A stretch of DNA of 64,000 bases from Poronia punctata (GCA_022579005.1 MU401494.1:170460-234459), one strand, 5' to 3'. Numbered from the stretch's first letter, positions 30,196 through 43,500 are shown. Program-made: numbers and translations. Notes: a model not told the origin generated them from the letters alone.

Positions 30196-33100
30196 TCTCT
30201 ATCCCAACCCAATAGCGATCTGGTAAAGAGAGATTGGAAGAGCAATAACAGAAGAGAATTTGAGCCAAGATCAAACTTGGTAAGAACAATTCGAGCGTTC
30301 CCAGATACTTAAAAAGAATATCTGTACAAGGGGGAAGGGAAGGATGTTGTTCCTGTCGGAAACCGAAGGGATGGGGCGCCTGTTATTAATTACCTACATA
30401 TGTACGTGTAGAGCTGAGACGACTGGTCATCTCGTGTACCTCGTATGCGTCTAGGGCATGCCCGGGCAGGCATTCGATTCGGCTCATGATCCAATAAAAT
30501 CATACAGCTAGGCGATAGCGTCCTTGGAACCATGTGCAAGCCTTGCCAGTCCACGTTGAATGGTAATATCCTCCACCTGCACCTGCACCCGCACCCACTC
30601 GCATGCCTGGACAAGTTTTGGAAGGCGCCATATTGGTTGGGTACCAAGGAGCAACATGACAAGAAAAAGCCCCAAGAATTCCGAAAGAAGAGACTCGGCA
30701 AATCATGTGGCGCTCGGGCTGATGCACAATAACATAGGTCGACCACATGTCATTGTCCATACCGTTTCTGTGGCGTGAAACTAGGCGCGAAAGCTGATGT
30801 CGAGGAAGACAACGCGTCAGGCAATTTCAGAGGTTGCCAAGGCGTCAAGGCCCAGGTGACAGGGCCTGAAGCAGGCGCGACACAAAATTAGTATCATAGC
30901 GTAGCTCCCAAACTAACAAGCCAAGACGTCTCTAAGCCCTGTTCGGCTACCGAGCTGGCCCCATTGCAACGGCAAGATGGCAGTGTAAGCGGGGTAGACA
31001 TTGCATTAGAAGGGGAACGCCATTGCGAACAACATTGCAAAAGTGACGATAGCATGAAAAGTGCTCTAGCATGATTGGTTTAAACATTACACCAGTCATG
31101 ATAGCCAAGGTAGGTATTCTCCCAAAGAAGTCCTCACAACTTTAATAATGAGCCATGATACACCAGACTCTGTCCAACTGTCCAACTGTCTTGTGCCTCG
31201 AGGGGTAAATATTTTGTGGACAAGTAATACCTAGTAGAGCTGTATTAACGTCTAACCTAAGAAGGTCCGGGCTGAATATAAATAAGGCAGGACAACCATT
31301 CAACCACGACATGTATGCATGGATAATGGGTTGCAGCTCTGGGTTGCAGTAGGTACAGCTGAAATGGAAGAGCAAGTTGCAAATGGCCATCACAACCAAA
31401 TTGCAACAGGCAAAAAACCAGGCTAACAACTTTAGTGGCAGACTTTTTATGTGGGGTACCTCAGCTAAGTCCCACATCAAGGCCGCAATACTCGTAGTGC
31501 AAGCAGCTAGCTTCCTTGACTCAAACATCCAAGGTCAACCCAGCATGTCTACCCGGCCGGCACTTGGCTGTGTATCGGCAGCCCACAGGAAAGAATACCT
31601 ATGCCAAGTTTATCCGTCCATGCCAACCCTCGAAAGACGATACCAAGAAATGATAAAGGCCCAAGAGACTCTAGAGTGAGGCCTCACCTCATAATTCTCA
31701 ACCGTATACTCTTGCATACCCAAGAATCATGTGACTTTAGCCAAGAATAAGGCTGTGTCCCGAGGTTTTATCATGATGTAGGTATTTACACGCAGGTAGA
31801 GATATAACTGGTTTGTCAGCGTCTGGACTAAAGACACGTTCTTTCCAAAAATCTGTTACCAATCGAGTTTTCTTTGAGTAATGATTTCGCAGAGTGGCCG
31901 AAGCTATCTAGGTTAATATACCTAACCTACCTAACTAAAAGAAACAGACCTCTACCTGTAAAATTATATCGTGCTCTGTTGTCGATACCAAACGCAGGGC
32001 GGTGCAAGATTCTACGTGTAATTGGTGTCTGTGCAATTGGTTAACAAACGAACAAAAGAGGCATCTAGATGCCCACAGCCCCACACCTCGCTAATGCAAG
32101 CCGATTTCAGCTCTCCCACCTAGCCAATCAGCAGATCTCTTTTTCTGCCCTACGGTCGAGCTGGCAGGCCGATCAGCCATTTTCTATTGGACGTCGAGAA
32201 TGCCTGTGTAAGACGGATGAATTGACCAAGACCTTGTTAGCCGATGTATTTTTTAATGGCTCCACGAACATGCCAGAGGGCCAGAGAAAGACGGTTCATA
32301 GATTTTGGAGAGAGGGGAGGAAGGCTTTCAAAGGCGCAATGCAGAAATCCCATACCCTGGCGACTGGGTATGGTGTTGCAAAAGGTATTGCAAGAGGAGA
32401 GAAAGGAAAAAGTGTAGATGTCTTCTAGACAGGGGACCGGTACCTCTTCAATGCTTTATTGAAAGGGACAATTGTTGGCAGTTGGCATCGTGTCGTTACT
32501 TTATACAAGTCCATACCTTAACGCTTACCGGAGATTCGACCGGCAACGACGGCTCTAATAACACACACCATGGTCCCTTAGTACAAGAGCCAACTAAAGG
32601 TTGTGCCCAAACTGCCTCTATGCCTTTACTAAAGTACCTGGATAGTGTAGCGATTCCCTATTGATTGTCTACTTTTTTGCCTCTGGATAAACAAGAAGGC
32701 GTTGGAAATTCATTCATCCAAGTTATCATCAAGTCACATCCTATCCCGATGCCCGTGGGCGCACACACGGAACCCCGGCAGCTCACTCATTCATTAACTT
32801 ACTTACCTCAAGGTGAAACACCATATTATCTATCAACTGTTCATGGTCCTTCCCCACACGTTCTAGAAAGATCACATCTTCTTATACTTCTTTATTCTTT
32901 ATGACGAGTAGAAGTCCATACGTGAATGTCTTGTCTTACCATTCTATAGGTACATATCAGATCTCATATTAGCGGAAGAGCGTCCCGGATCTATATATAT
33001 ATATATATATATAGAGAGAGGTTGAAAATTCTATCATTATGACAACAGACCAACCTGGCTGATCACGTGCTGTTAATGCGCAACAGCGCAAAGAAGTGCC

Positions 33101-33676
33101 GTGCTGTGCTGTTTGATGGAATAATCACCTTGTTAAAAGAATCTTTTCTTTCGTTTGACGTAATTTCCTGTGCAAAATAGTATGTAGCACATATTTTCCT
33201 TTTGCAAGGACCAAGTCCATTTAATGCAAAGAGCCGGCCGGCTCCCCTGTTGACTTTGATCGTTTGTTGATGCGTGATATCACCACTCTTGACGAGGGAA
33301 TGGGTAGGTACGAAAATAAAAATAAAAACCAACAAAGGGATGTTGAGTTTTGTGTTTCAAATACACTATCTCGACGGACATTGTCGTTGAACCTGACAAT
33401 TTAGGCTCGGCCCGCGCCAAACGGAAGACTGCCGTTGAGAAACTGGAGATGTCTCTCCCTCCCTCCCTGCTCTGTCTTTCGGTGGCCTTGTAGGTAAAGT
33501 AGTGATGGGAAGTAAAACAAGAAGCCGTCGTGACATGTTATGATGTAGCGTGTATATATATTATGCGTCTTGTTTCCCCTGTAAATAGGGGAGGGGAGGG
33601 GAGCGCAAGAAGAAAAGACAAAAGAAAACACAGCAAGTTAAACTAGGTACAGAAACAGACACAGGAAACAGATACT
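30196..33676. other. Long intergenic region
   Basis: 3.5 kb without a supported gene. Reading frames of about 100-119 aa at 31377-31679 and 32069-32428 lack domains, splice support or obvious coding bias. An (AT)n run followed by (GA)n lies at about 32993-33020. One TACTCGTA octamer occurs near 31492. Confidence 0.5.
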
Positions 33677-34614
33677 ATGGATTTGGAAAAGAACATCCTA
33701 TATCCCCACCCTCTGAGAACTCATTCACTGCTCAAATCACTTGTCCACGATATCTGGACTGAGGTGTATAAGTGGCTGATTGGGATATATAAACGGGTTT
33801 TCATAGGTAAATCCCCCCCCCCTCCCTCTCTCTCGCCGATATTCTATCCCAAGAAAGAAAAGGAATAACCAACTCACACAATAAAAATAAAAAACAGTAA
33901 CCGCCCCTCCTCCTCCCTCCTCCCCTCTAATAATCTTCCTCCTCGGCGCCCCAGGCGCAGGAAAAGGAACCCAAGCAACGCTGCTCCAACAATCCTTCCG
34001 GGAAATAACCCTCGTCTCCTACGGCGACTTGATCCGTCACCACGACAATATCCCCGGATCCTGGGTAAACCGTCTCCCGCGCCGCAAGAGCAAGAGCAAG
34101 AGCAAGAGCAAGAGCGGGAACGGAAACCCTATTGTTCCAGCGGATGTCGCGGCAAGACTTGTTCGCGAGACGATTCAAGGTCAGGCAAAGAAGAAGATGA
34201 TATGGCTTGTGGATGGGTTTCCGCGATGTAGGGAGCATGTAGAAGCGTGGTGGGGTATAAGTACCGCTACAACGATGAAATATGTCGTTGTTTATCTATC
34301 CTGTCCCAGGGATGTTCTTGTTCAGAGGGTTCTTGCCCGTGCCGAGAGGCCGGGGGATAAGGATAGGGAGGTTGTGGAAGAGAGGGTGGATAGGAATATT
34401 GATGAGAGGGAGGGGTTGGTTGAGTCGTTGGAAGAGCTTGGGGTTGTGGTTAGGGAGGTTGATGCCGGGAGGAATGTTGATGTTGTTAGGAGGGAGGTTT
34501 GTGATATTTATCGGGTAAGTGAAAGTTAGCTAGTTTGTGAGTAGGATGAAGATTTGCTGACGGCGGTTTATATATCAGGAAGCGGTGGGTGATTGGAAGG
34601 ATGGTAGGAGATAG
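33677..34614 (+). CDS. Adenylate kinase/UMP-CMP kinase-like P-loop protein
   Basis: Three predicted exons: 33677-33806, 33898-34514 and 34579-34614 (260 aa). The introns (91 and 64 bp) have GTAAAT and GTAAGT donors and AACAG/ATCAG acceptors. Exon 2 opens into the nucleotide-binding loop GAPGAGKGTQ, then SYGDLIR (NMP-binding), LVDGFPRCREHVE (the DGFPR motif), a short lid region (ARAERPGDKD) and VDRNIDER. This matches small nucleoside-monophosphate kinases that transfer phosphate from ATP to AMP, UMP or CMP. Odd points: an N-terminal extension of about 50 residues with an amphipathic stretch, and a Lys-Ser repeat between SYGDLIR and DGFPR coded by an (AAGAGC)n microsatellite at about 34083-34117. 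It may be a divergent paralogue rather than the housekeeping enzyme. Confidence 0.85.
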
Positions 34615-35425
34615 GTCGTCATGTCTATCACTGCTTATGCAAGCACGCCTTTAGGGAAGTAAGGGGCTGTTGATGATTGATGTGGAAGTCCTGTGATGGT
34701 TCTTTCTTTGGGTTGCAGAGACGGACGTTACAATATGTTTAAAACTACGACAGTACATTTGCTTTTGTTCTTTTTTTGTTCTTTTTTTTCTGCGCTTTTC
34801 TGGTATTGGATACATTTTAAGGAGTATTGAAGGATAGACCTTTGGCAATAGAGATAGATTACTTATTCAATTATAATGGGTATCATCGTTCCCTCTACGT
34901 TACGGTTACTGTATATACTCGGTGCGTGGTAGGTTATCTTGGAAGAGGTTTCAGTGTAGCTCTGAAAATAGCAGTCTGAACCTGTCCGTCTCATGTGCCT
35001 GCTCAATCATCAACTACCGGGTCAAACCCGCCAACAAGGGAGAAGTTAGCATTACGTGTAGATGCTCATGTCTAGTGTTTCCTCTTGTTCGAACGTGTTC
35101 TCAACAGTTGACATTATACCAAGGAAATATAAGTTAAAAGAGCTCATAATAAATTAATACTCAATATTACACCATTCTTGTTGATTATCATATTTAATAT
35201 CTCGTCTGGAACTAACCCTGCCCTAGCCTCCAACCATCATCATGCATTGAGGAATAATCGCATCATATACAGACATCTCTCAACTTACGCGGCTACTAAA
35301 TGACCTTTGCACTCTTTCATACCCTTAATCATGGCACTGTAAGACCAAGAAAAAGAAGAAGAAGACGACGACGTCCTAGTTTTTACACAAAGATACCACT
35401 TTCGCTACCAATCAAACTAGAGCCT
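34615..35425. other. Convergent intergenic spacer
   Basis: 3' ends of the kinase-like gene (plus) and the surface-protein gene (minus) face each other here. No gene or clear structure was seen. Confidence 0.5.
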
Positions 35426-36709
35426 TTATAACACAAACAGCGATGCAAGAACCCCAAATACTACCACACCGGTCCGTGATATGACCGCCCGTACCCCTGC
35501 TGACTTTGGGGTGTCCGAGGTTGTCGTTGCCGGGGTTGAAGAGGGGGTTGGATTCCCATCGCTTTCATCAGATGTAGGTGTGTGTGTCAAAGTCTGCGTC
35601 GTTGTAAACTCCGACGTCATTGTTGGTGGAGGCTGCGATTCATCATCATCAGCATCTGACGATGTTATGGGTGGCGAGTCCTCCTCATCCGCAGGCGACG
35701 TGGTCGTGGTCGGTTCATCAATCCCTTCAGACGAAGAAGACGTCTCTTCAACAGGAGGAAGAGTCTCCGTTTCCGTCTCTGTCTCGATAACGGGAGGGTC
35801 GGTCGTAATGGGTTCATCAACAGGAGGTATTGTAGTCGTTTCTGTCGGCAGCAGAACCGTAACGACCTCGGTCTGCTCCGTAGGCATGGGCTCGCCCAAA
35901 TAATAGTAGTACCGCCAAGCAAGACAGTCATTCCCGTAGCACGTGTGCGTGTTGTCGAAAACAGTGGAACTGGCATACTGCATTTCCGCAAATAGCGTCC
36001 CACTTTCGTAATCCCAAGGCACTTCTGCTAATTGTCTCTTTTCCCACCCGCCCGTGTTGTATGCCGTCTGGACCGGGATATTGATTCCGGAAAACTCCTT
36101 GACGTATCTTGCCGAGCAGGGCGGTAGAGGGTATAGACCGGACCAAGCCACGCCGTCGCGCTCCCCGTACTCATATCCATAATCTTCATTGGTGAATCCA
36201 AACTCGTGTTCGCTGGGAAACAAAAAAGACAACAGGTTAGCCGGGGCTTAAAAGTTGAAGACTTGACTTCATTTTCATCCGTTGGCCCTTGTCACATGAG
36301 AGTGAGACACTTCGTACCTTGGGCAGCATTGTTCTAGGTATGAGACCTCATATCTATCGCCGTGCGTGTACGTGAACACGTTGGTGGCCAATGCAGTGTA
36401 GCCCGAGGCGCAACCCGTGTACCAAGTGGTTATCCCTTCTCCCACCGTTGATGGGGGCGCGAAACATTCGCCAGTCGCTCCAATTGGTGGCGGACCAAAC
36501 TCCGTCACTTGGCACGTCAACCAGTCGGGAGATGGATCCCCCCGATGAGCTTCATCTACTGGCTCGGCATAGCAACTGGTTGCCACAATCCAGTTATCTT
36601 CCGGGTCAATGCAGCCGGGACCGGGTGTGAACTGTGCTGACGGCGGCGAGGTGATGACGGCCGCTAGAGTAGCCGTAGGCGTTAGGTCGAAAAGGGTCGG
36701 AGACGACAT
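35426..36709 (-). CDS. Ser/Thr-rich cell-surface protein, probable GPI anchor
   Basis: Two predicted exons, 36709-36318 and 36212-35426 (392 aa). The 105-bp intron has a GTACGA donor and a TTTCCCAG acceptor; splicing fuses EQCCPS to EHEFGFTNED. The N-terminal half is Cys-containing and globular (motifs DPEDNWIVATSCY, DWLTCQVTEFGPP, TTWYTGCASGYTALAT), a pattern widespread in uncharacterised fungal proteins. The second half is a long Thr/Ser/Pro/Glu-rich stalk (about residues 230-365). The C-terminus is hydrophobic (TGVVVFGVLASLFVL), like a GPI-anchor signal. A classical signal peptide is not obvious at this start (MSSPTLFDLTPTATLAAV), which weakens the secretion call. Role unknown, probably wall or membrane surface. 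Confidence 0.82.
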
Positions 36710-37264
36710 TCTTATCTTGCCCTGGCCTTTTTTGACCTTGAAGTTCCAACCGTGACTCGATATATCATATATGGGAGTTTGAGCAGTGTCGCAGAAAACC
36801 AGTTTTCCGAAAACCCAAAAACCCGATAGTTGCGGACATCCGGGACACCTAACTGCTTTTTATCCATCGCCAAGCTGCTGCTAATAATAGGCAACGACGC
36901 TTTGACAAAAGTACTACTCGTAGGTAGTCTAGACCCCGCGAAATCGCTGACAACCGAGGCCGCGACAGGCCGCGACGCTGTCAAGCTTGCGGCCTCGCTT
37001 GCTAGAAAAAGGCCTGGCGGCAGAACTTTGCCGGCGCCCTTGCATGATTATGTAAAGCTAGTTCAAATCTACGAGTAGTGAAATCCTGTTTTGGGCAAAA
37101 GCCATCTACGTTGACCATCAGATAATTATCATACCCCAATTTGCAATTATTTTGACAGGCCCGTCATCCCTATACCGTTACGCTAAACCCAATAATATAT
37201 AACCCCGGTCTTGATGGCGCCATCAAATGAAAAAGAGGAGAGAACATAGAACTGTAGAAAGGTC
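36710..37264. other. Intergenic spacer upstream of the surface-protein gene
   Basis: 555 bp holding the promoter of the minus-strand surface-protein gene and the 3' flank of XPB. TACTCGTA/TACGAGTA octamers are at about 36915 and 37069. No gene seen. Confidence 0.5.
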
Positions 37265-39781
37265 TCAAGCCACTTTCTTCCGTCTCTCCTTCTCTCTTGC
37301 AATCGCCTTGAAAAATGTACTTTGTGGACCCTTCTTTGCGCCCTTTAATGCCTTGTTCGCACTCTTATTTTGCTCCACGTAGGCCATGCCCTGTCCACCA
37401 CTCAGACCCTTCAGAGAACCGGCCGTTCTTCTGGTTCCCTTCCGCATTGGCTTTCCATCAGGGCCGTAAAACATATTCCCATCTGCTGAAAGCCCCATAC
37501 TCTCCTTTTCTTCCTGCTCCTTCCAGTATTTGCTCTCCACTTCGATGAGAATTTTTTCCAAAAGTTCGCGTCTCTCCCTCGAAGTAGCAAAGGCCAGATC
37601 CGGCATTTTCTCCATGTCTTTCAAATGCGTGATTACTTTGAAGCTGTAGCCTTGGTCGACCAGAAATGCCTGTCTCTTTGACGAGAAGCGCATCTCGACC
37701 GTGTCCTTGGACACGAGTGAATAGAAAAAGGCATTGAACCCCTCGTCGTTTCGTCGCTTGGCTCGCAGAATCCGGCCGAGCCGCTGCGCTTCTTGACGAC
37801 GAGAACCGTACTGGGCCGAGATTTGAATCAAGCAAGTCGCTTCGGGGAGATCCAGCGACGTGTCACCAATCTTTGAAAGGAATAGCGTACTGCATTGTGG
37901 CGAGGTTCGGAAATAATTCAGAATTTCTTGTCGCTCCGCATTGCTGGTGCCGCCGTAGAGAAATGGCTTCATCAATCTCTTGGCGTATGCCTCGAGGGCA
38001 TACACGTTATCAGAGAAGACGATAATCTTGTCGCCGCGGTTTTCGTGGTACTTGATCAGATATTGACATGCCTGGAACTTGTAAGGGTTCATGGCATATA
38101 GCAACGACCGCACCCGCAAGCTACCCTTCAGGTATTCTTCGTAGAATTCCGTCGACATGGGACACCAGACCTCGGCACACTGGACCTTTGCGATATGACC
38201 TTGCTCAGACAACTCCATCCAGTTGGCCTCATATAGCTTGGGTCCAATTAGAAAGTTGAGATCTTCAATCTTATCGTCCTCGCGCAGAAGAGTGGCCGTT
38301 AGTCCTAGTTTGGAATGGGACTTGATAGAACCAATAACCTTGCGGAACATCTGGGCAGGAACAACGTGTACTTCATCCAGGAGCATGAGGCCCCATTCCC
38401 GACTTTGGAGAAAGCCCATCATCTTTGCCGAATCATGGGCGCGGTTCCGCGTATTCGTCACCATAGAATAGGTCGTGATGATGATACCGGTACTTCCTGT
38501 AAATGTCGTCTTGTTCTCGGAAGAGAAGATGGCAATACTCCGAGGATCGATATTTGACCATTTCAGAAACTCGTTCTTCCACTGAATAACTGACATGTTA
38601 TTGGTGGCCAAGACAACGACTCCTTTTTTGATGGTGCAAGCAGCCGTAACACCGACAAGAGTCTTGCCAGCCCCGCAAGGTAAAACGATAATGCCACTCT
38701 TTGCACGACCGTTACCAAACATCTTGCTCAAGCTCTTCTCTTGATATGGACGAATCTGGGTTCCCGGTCTCAAGTCTATTTCGAGATTCGGATTGATGTG
38801 GTCGTTCCTGAAGTCATACTCTTCTAGCGCAGGGTAGTGAAGTGCCAAGCACCGCTCTGCCACAGTGCTGACCTTTTCGTCCCTGATCTGGAATGCATGT
38901 ATGAGAGCCGGGTCGTCGTCGTCGTCGTCATCCTCGTTCAACATTCCATATATCTTTTCTGTCGGCATATTTGGGTCGGCGGGGTCTTGTGTCGGCTTGG
39001 TGTTGATCAGTGCTTCGGCTTCGCGTACACCAGCCGCATTGCTCGTCCCGGCTATTGCAAGTCCGCCCATGGTGGGAGCGCTCGTTACGATTTCTTCTGC
39101 GTCCTGAACTCGACATGGGCCTATTACACGGTCCTTTAACAGAGTCTGCAGTATATCAGGGTCCGTGGTCTCCAGGTAATACTTGGTGTTCTTCAACACC
39201 ATCTTGACCTTGCCATAACTTTTGCCACAGTGTGTGATGTATTGAACCACGTTGGGCGGTAGCTCGTTTTTTGAGAACATATCAATAGTAGATATGATCT
39301 CCTTGGGTTGTAATCCAACCGAGACTGCAGCATAAAGGCTGTGTGTCGTAAGCTTGTATTCGTATATGAACATTGGACGCGATGTGGGCTCGGCAATCGT
39401 AATCAGGAAATCCTGTGCTTGGGGTGCCAAGGTGTGGAAGTTTTCGAGTATGAGCTTTCCCCAGCCATCCACCCATAGTGGTCGGTTATGGTGGTCGGGC
39501 TTCATCGGGAGGGCCGTAAAATCTCGCTTTTCTTCAGGTTGGAAGAGCTGCGAAGCGTTGTCTTTGATGCCCGGTGGCAATCTGTAGGGGAAAGAGGTCA
39601 TGTCGAACTTTTGAGCTGTGTCGGTCATGATACTGTTGAGTTCATCGGGATCTGTATTGACGTCCTCGGTGTCGACATCGATACTGCGCGGCGTTGCCGG
39701 TCCAGGCGTTGAGGCCTGGGAGACTCTGCCAGCTTTGGAGGCGCCCTGCTCGACATGATTGGCTTTGCGCTTGAAAGCCAT
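37265..39781 (-). CDS. SSL2: TFIIH helicase subunit XPB/Ssl2 (Rad25)
   Basis: Single-exon gene of 838 aa, close to the 843 aa of yeast Ssl2. This DNA translocase of TFIIH opens promoters for RNA polymerase II and acts in nucleotide-excision repair in the nucleus. Visible motifs: the N-terminal damage-recognition part (PLWVDGWGKLILE, FIYEYKLTTHSLYAAVS); Walker A PCGAGKT near residue 365; DEVH near 467; TATLLREDDK; the second RecA lobe with VFSDNVYALEAYAKRLM; motif VI QRLGRILRA near 665; and the Lys-rich end AREKERRKK. The acidic linker before the helicase core (NEDDDDDDDPAL) is also normal. No intron or break. This housekeeping gene is a fixed anchor between the accessory regions. Confidence 0.98.
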   Translation of the reverse strand: MAFKRKANHVEQGASKAGRVSQASTPGPATPRSIDVDTEDVNTDPDELNSIMTDTAQKFDMTSFPYRLPPGIKDNASQLFQPEEKRDFTALPMKPDHHNRPLWVDGWGKLILENFHTLAPQAQDFLITIAEPTSRPMFIYEYKLTTHSLYAAVSVGLQPKEIISTIDMFSKNELPPNVVQYITHCGKSYGKVKMVLKNTKYYLETTDPDILQTLLKDRVIGPCRVQDAEEIVTSAPTMGGLAIAGTSNAAGVREAEALINTKPTQDPADPNMPTEKIYGMLNEDDDDDDDPALIHAFQIRDEKVSTVAERCLALHYPALEEYDFRNDHINPNLEIDLRPGTQIRPYQEKSLSKMFGNGRAKSGIIVLPCGAGKTLVGVTAACTIKKGVVVLATNNMSVIQWKNEFLKWSNIDPRSIAIFSSENKTTFTGSTGIIITTYSMVTNTRNRAHDSAKMMGFLQSREWGLMLLDEVHVVPAQMFRKVIGSIKSHSKLGLTATLLREDDKIEDLNFLIGPKLYEANWMELSEQGHIAKVQCAEVWCPMSTEFYEEYLKGSLRVRSLLYAMNPYKFQACQYLIKYHENRGDKIIVFSDNVYALEAYAKRLMKPFLYGGTSNAERQEILNYFRTSPQCSTLFLSKIGDTSLDLPEATCLIQISAQYGSRRQEAQRLGRILRAKRRNDEGFNAFFYSLVSKDTVEMRFSSKRQAFLVDQGYSFKVITHLKDMEKMPDLAFATSRERRELLEKILIEVESKYWKEQEEKESMGLSADGNMFYGPDGKPMRKGTRRTAGSLKGLSGGQGMAYVEQNKSANKALKGAKKGPQSTFFKAIAREKERRKKVA

Positions 39782-42700
39782 CGCTGCACTGATGCACGCC
39801 GTGGGCTTGCGTTCTTTTCGCCAGCAGTATTAATAAAGGGAAGATGAGGCGGTATGTAAGAAATTGTTGGAGTTGTCGGATGAGCAGTAGATTGTCGCCA
39901 CTTAACAAGAGAGGTGAGGGTTATGAATGGATGAGAGTCAACTGTTTGAAGTGCAACATTAGCCCAGGCCCGACCACTGGGGCCCCCAATGGTTATTCTT
40001 ATTCTCCACTTTAGGTGGGTCTACATGCTTGTTGTACTTTGTAGCGAATCAGAATGTTACTACCAGTACATACCTACGAGTACTGTATGTCATCATACCT
40101 ACGAGTACCGTATGTGGAATTGAATTGCCTGACTTTGTCCGTACGTACATCCTGGGTAGACTGGGCATCTGGTAAACAGATCTTGTATCAGTAGAATTTA
40201 AAGTATGCGGTAATGCCTACCGACTAAAGTACACATACCTATGTACCTACGTCTACATTACTCGTACTCGTAGACGACGATGACGTGGGAATGATCGGAA
40301 GGGAGTACGTAGCCCCGCAGCTTACCTTCTGAGGTAGGGGACTAAATTGTAGAAATACTGTACTAAAGCTTGACACTAACCCTTGGTAGACTGGCTTGTT
40401 CTGTCTGTCAGTCGAATTAGACTAGAGTGCAAGGTCCAAGACCTCACACGCGTCGTAGGTGCCAAGGCTAGAACTTTGTCGCGTTTTTTATACGAGTACA
40501 CGTGCTCCTCGTCGGCCACGAGTACCACTGCCAGTAAATAGTTTGGACTCTATCATCACAAAACACGTCGAATTGAAACCAAACTTATACATCATGTCCA
40601 AAAGTCATAGTCACCACCTCACAAATAATAGAATTGGGCACTTTATTGGCTCTCTATCAGTCAAACGTGAAGGTTGTTGTTCTAGCACAGTTCTTTAAAA
40701 CACGTTTACATCGTCGTATAGCTTCGACACATATGCTAAGAACTAAACCTATCTGATGCTCGGTAAATTGAGTGTCATCATAAGAAACAACATGCGGTAT
40801 CCCGCCATTAGGCTTGGCATAATAATTTCAAAGTAGAAGTCTTCTATCTCCTGGGTACCTAGTCAGGTAGATATCCAGGCAGACAGTCACATAAGCCAAA
40901 CCCTGAGTATTGAGAGGCAGAGTAGAATGGCTGAATATCATACTTGTATACGAGTAAGAACGATTCTAGGTGTTCCTGTATCAACGGCATAGAACAACAG
41001 ATATCCAACTCGGACCTTAGGCAAACATGACTTTGACAAAAACATTCACAATCTTCCCATGGGTCAGACCCTCTAATAGCAAACGCTGACCTTACCGAGG
41101 AGGAACCGCCCGTATAGGCCATCTAGACCGTGGCATCGGTTCCGCGGGGACTAAGGTGTTGCACACGGAGTCCAGGACTTTCTCCACTCGTACAGGCGAT
41201 CGCTGGGGCCGCGATATGGTGGTGGGGCCCGGGCACCCTGGACGGGACGGGGATCGGTGCCTCACATCCGGCCCCGGTCTACGTGTACAGACGTCGACAT
41301 TCTTGTTGTTTCCATGCCTTGCCTTCTCTTTTCTAACTACCTACAAACTGGTTTTAATCCGAAAAGATTACTTCTACCATTCCCTCGGTCTTATTAACTT
41401 CGTACTTGCTTAACCTTGCACATCATCATGGATTAGGTACCTAGTATCAAATACTATACAGCAAATGTAGTAGGTGTAAGCGCTATTCAAGTAAGTAAAT
41501 GTTGTTGTCGCCGTGTTTTAGGGTAGGTAGTTGTCTTGGACACAAGCTATATAATTTGTCTTAGCCATGGTCATCAGAGGGCGAAGTGACTAAGTGTCTC
41601 TTGCCTCCGTCACTATCTTGGTAACAGTAATGTTAATGGCCTTGGCCAAAATTGAGGTGACGGTCCCTGGGACTGCATCGTCAGTAACAGTAACGGGAAA
41701 CCATGTTGTAGACGCCGGTATGGGTCACGGTCGTAGGAGTAGTGCTGTTAAACAGCTTTCTGGTATTGCGTAGAGCATGTACAGGGTAAGTTCTGTAGCA
41801 AGACGAGACGGGCATAAGTTACATATCAAATAATTCAAGCAATAGGACGTTGCAGAGACGTCCCTCTGAATCATATCTATCAAGATGTCTCATTTCTTAG
41901 TCTGTTAACTAAATTGCCTGTAGAAGCAGTAGAAATACTAATTGGAGAAGTGATGCTAGCAAAGACAAAGGGGGTATTATCTCGCAATGTCAATTTGTGA
42001 CTCCTCTTAGACAACACTACTAAGTACTTGAATCTTGACGACCATACTGTAACTATATTCAATGTCGCTTTTAAAGAACACTGATTCTCAACGGTGAGCT
42101 GACTGCCATAAGTTGCCAGGTCCAAGATTTTCTAAATACAGGTATTGCCTTGAATCTGCTTTGTATATTAATACATGATAATTTCAGATATTCAGGGGAT
42201 CAAGATAACCACCAAATCATGTCACACTTTATTTCTTTTATTCATCTTGATCTAATTTCTGGCCTCCCTTGACATTGCTCAGAGAAGAGATGACACCAGG
42301 CTACAGAGAACTACAGAATTATCTAGATTTTATCCAGACGCCTGCTGCCAAGCTGCTTGACTGCCTGACGTTATTTTAACTTAATGTGTGATTTAGCATA
42401 ATCAGGATATATCGCTCTATATACTCTAATAATACATCTGGTAGTAACCCTACTTCCCTATTCTAACAAAGTCAGCACACCTTCTTGTTCCCAGTTCCAC
42501 ATACTGCGTCATACAACGCAACTCTGCAACAGTTCAACAGAATCTTTTGCTTAACAGGTCTGCCCAGTAGTTTGACAAAGAGGAAATTCTGACTCACTAT
42601 TTGGAAAATATCTGCTCAATGCCTGTTTATTGACCTGTCCTGTTTGATTCTTTCCTCATCTGGTGTATGTGTTGGTTGACTGACAGCCCTGCCACAACCT

Positions 42701-43500
42701 ATCCAATAGTGATCCATTCAAGCGTATACACACGGTGTGAGGCTGCATTGTAAGGATTAATAAACACTCAGCTTCAATGGGAGAAACGACATAGACCTCA
42801 TAGAAAGACTAACAATGTCTTCAGGTGCCCTGCAGCTAAAAACAAGCAAGACCTGGAACTGAAACTGTTACTGAGATCAAACTATACTGTTTTGTAATGC
42901 CACTTGATGACCTGTGCCTAGTCCCCTTAAGATCAAAGGACCATACAACTCGATGAAGGCAAACATACCATTTGTGTTTGATTACGTATTTGACCTTGTA
43001 ATAGAGAATAGGGCCGGTACAATGTATGAAAATCTCTTCAAAGCTAGTAGGGAGGTAGGAGCGTAATGACAATGGAGAGGCGTAACTTCCTAGGGATATG
43101 TAGGTACAATAGGTTGAAACGCTAGATGTCCATTGAGCGCCGAGGACTGGGGATAGTTACATACATGAGGTACCCAATGTATCCCTTCAAGGGTCTTCAC
43201 TGCCATCACTGCCGCTACATTTCGATACATCACATGGCTTGTTCACTCTGTTCGGTACCTTGTTATTACCATGTTCCCTTTATCTTCTCTCCCAAAGCAA
43301 CCAAGGCACTCTCTGGGATTTGATAATACCTTCACAAACAACAAACGATTCGGTCAGTCTCGGTCTCTTTAGTTACAGTTATTCACTCTCAATGTTTGAA
43401 AGCCATTGAGCCGAGTTAGATGGAGCTTCGGTACAAGCAAGTCTTGACCATGGCAACCAGAGTCGGCTGTGAGCACTGCAAGGTTTGTTTGTGTTCAAAC
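39782..43500. other. Long intergenic region
   Basis: 3.7 kb with no supported gene. TACTCGTA/TACGAGTA octamers cluster at 40074, 40100, 40260-40275 (two overlapping), 40491 and 40949. The rest is moderately AT-rich single-copy-looking sequence. Confidence 0.5.

Noticed and set aside
31377..32428. Plus frames of 100 and 119 aa
   Set aside because: No domain, no splice pattern and no sign of codon bias; I treat the region as intergenic.
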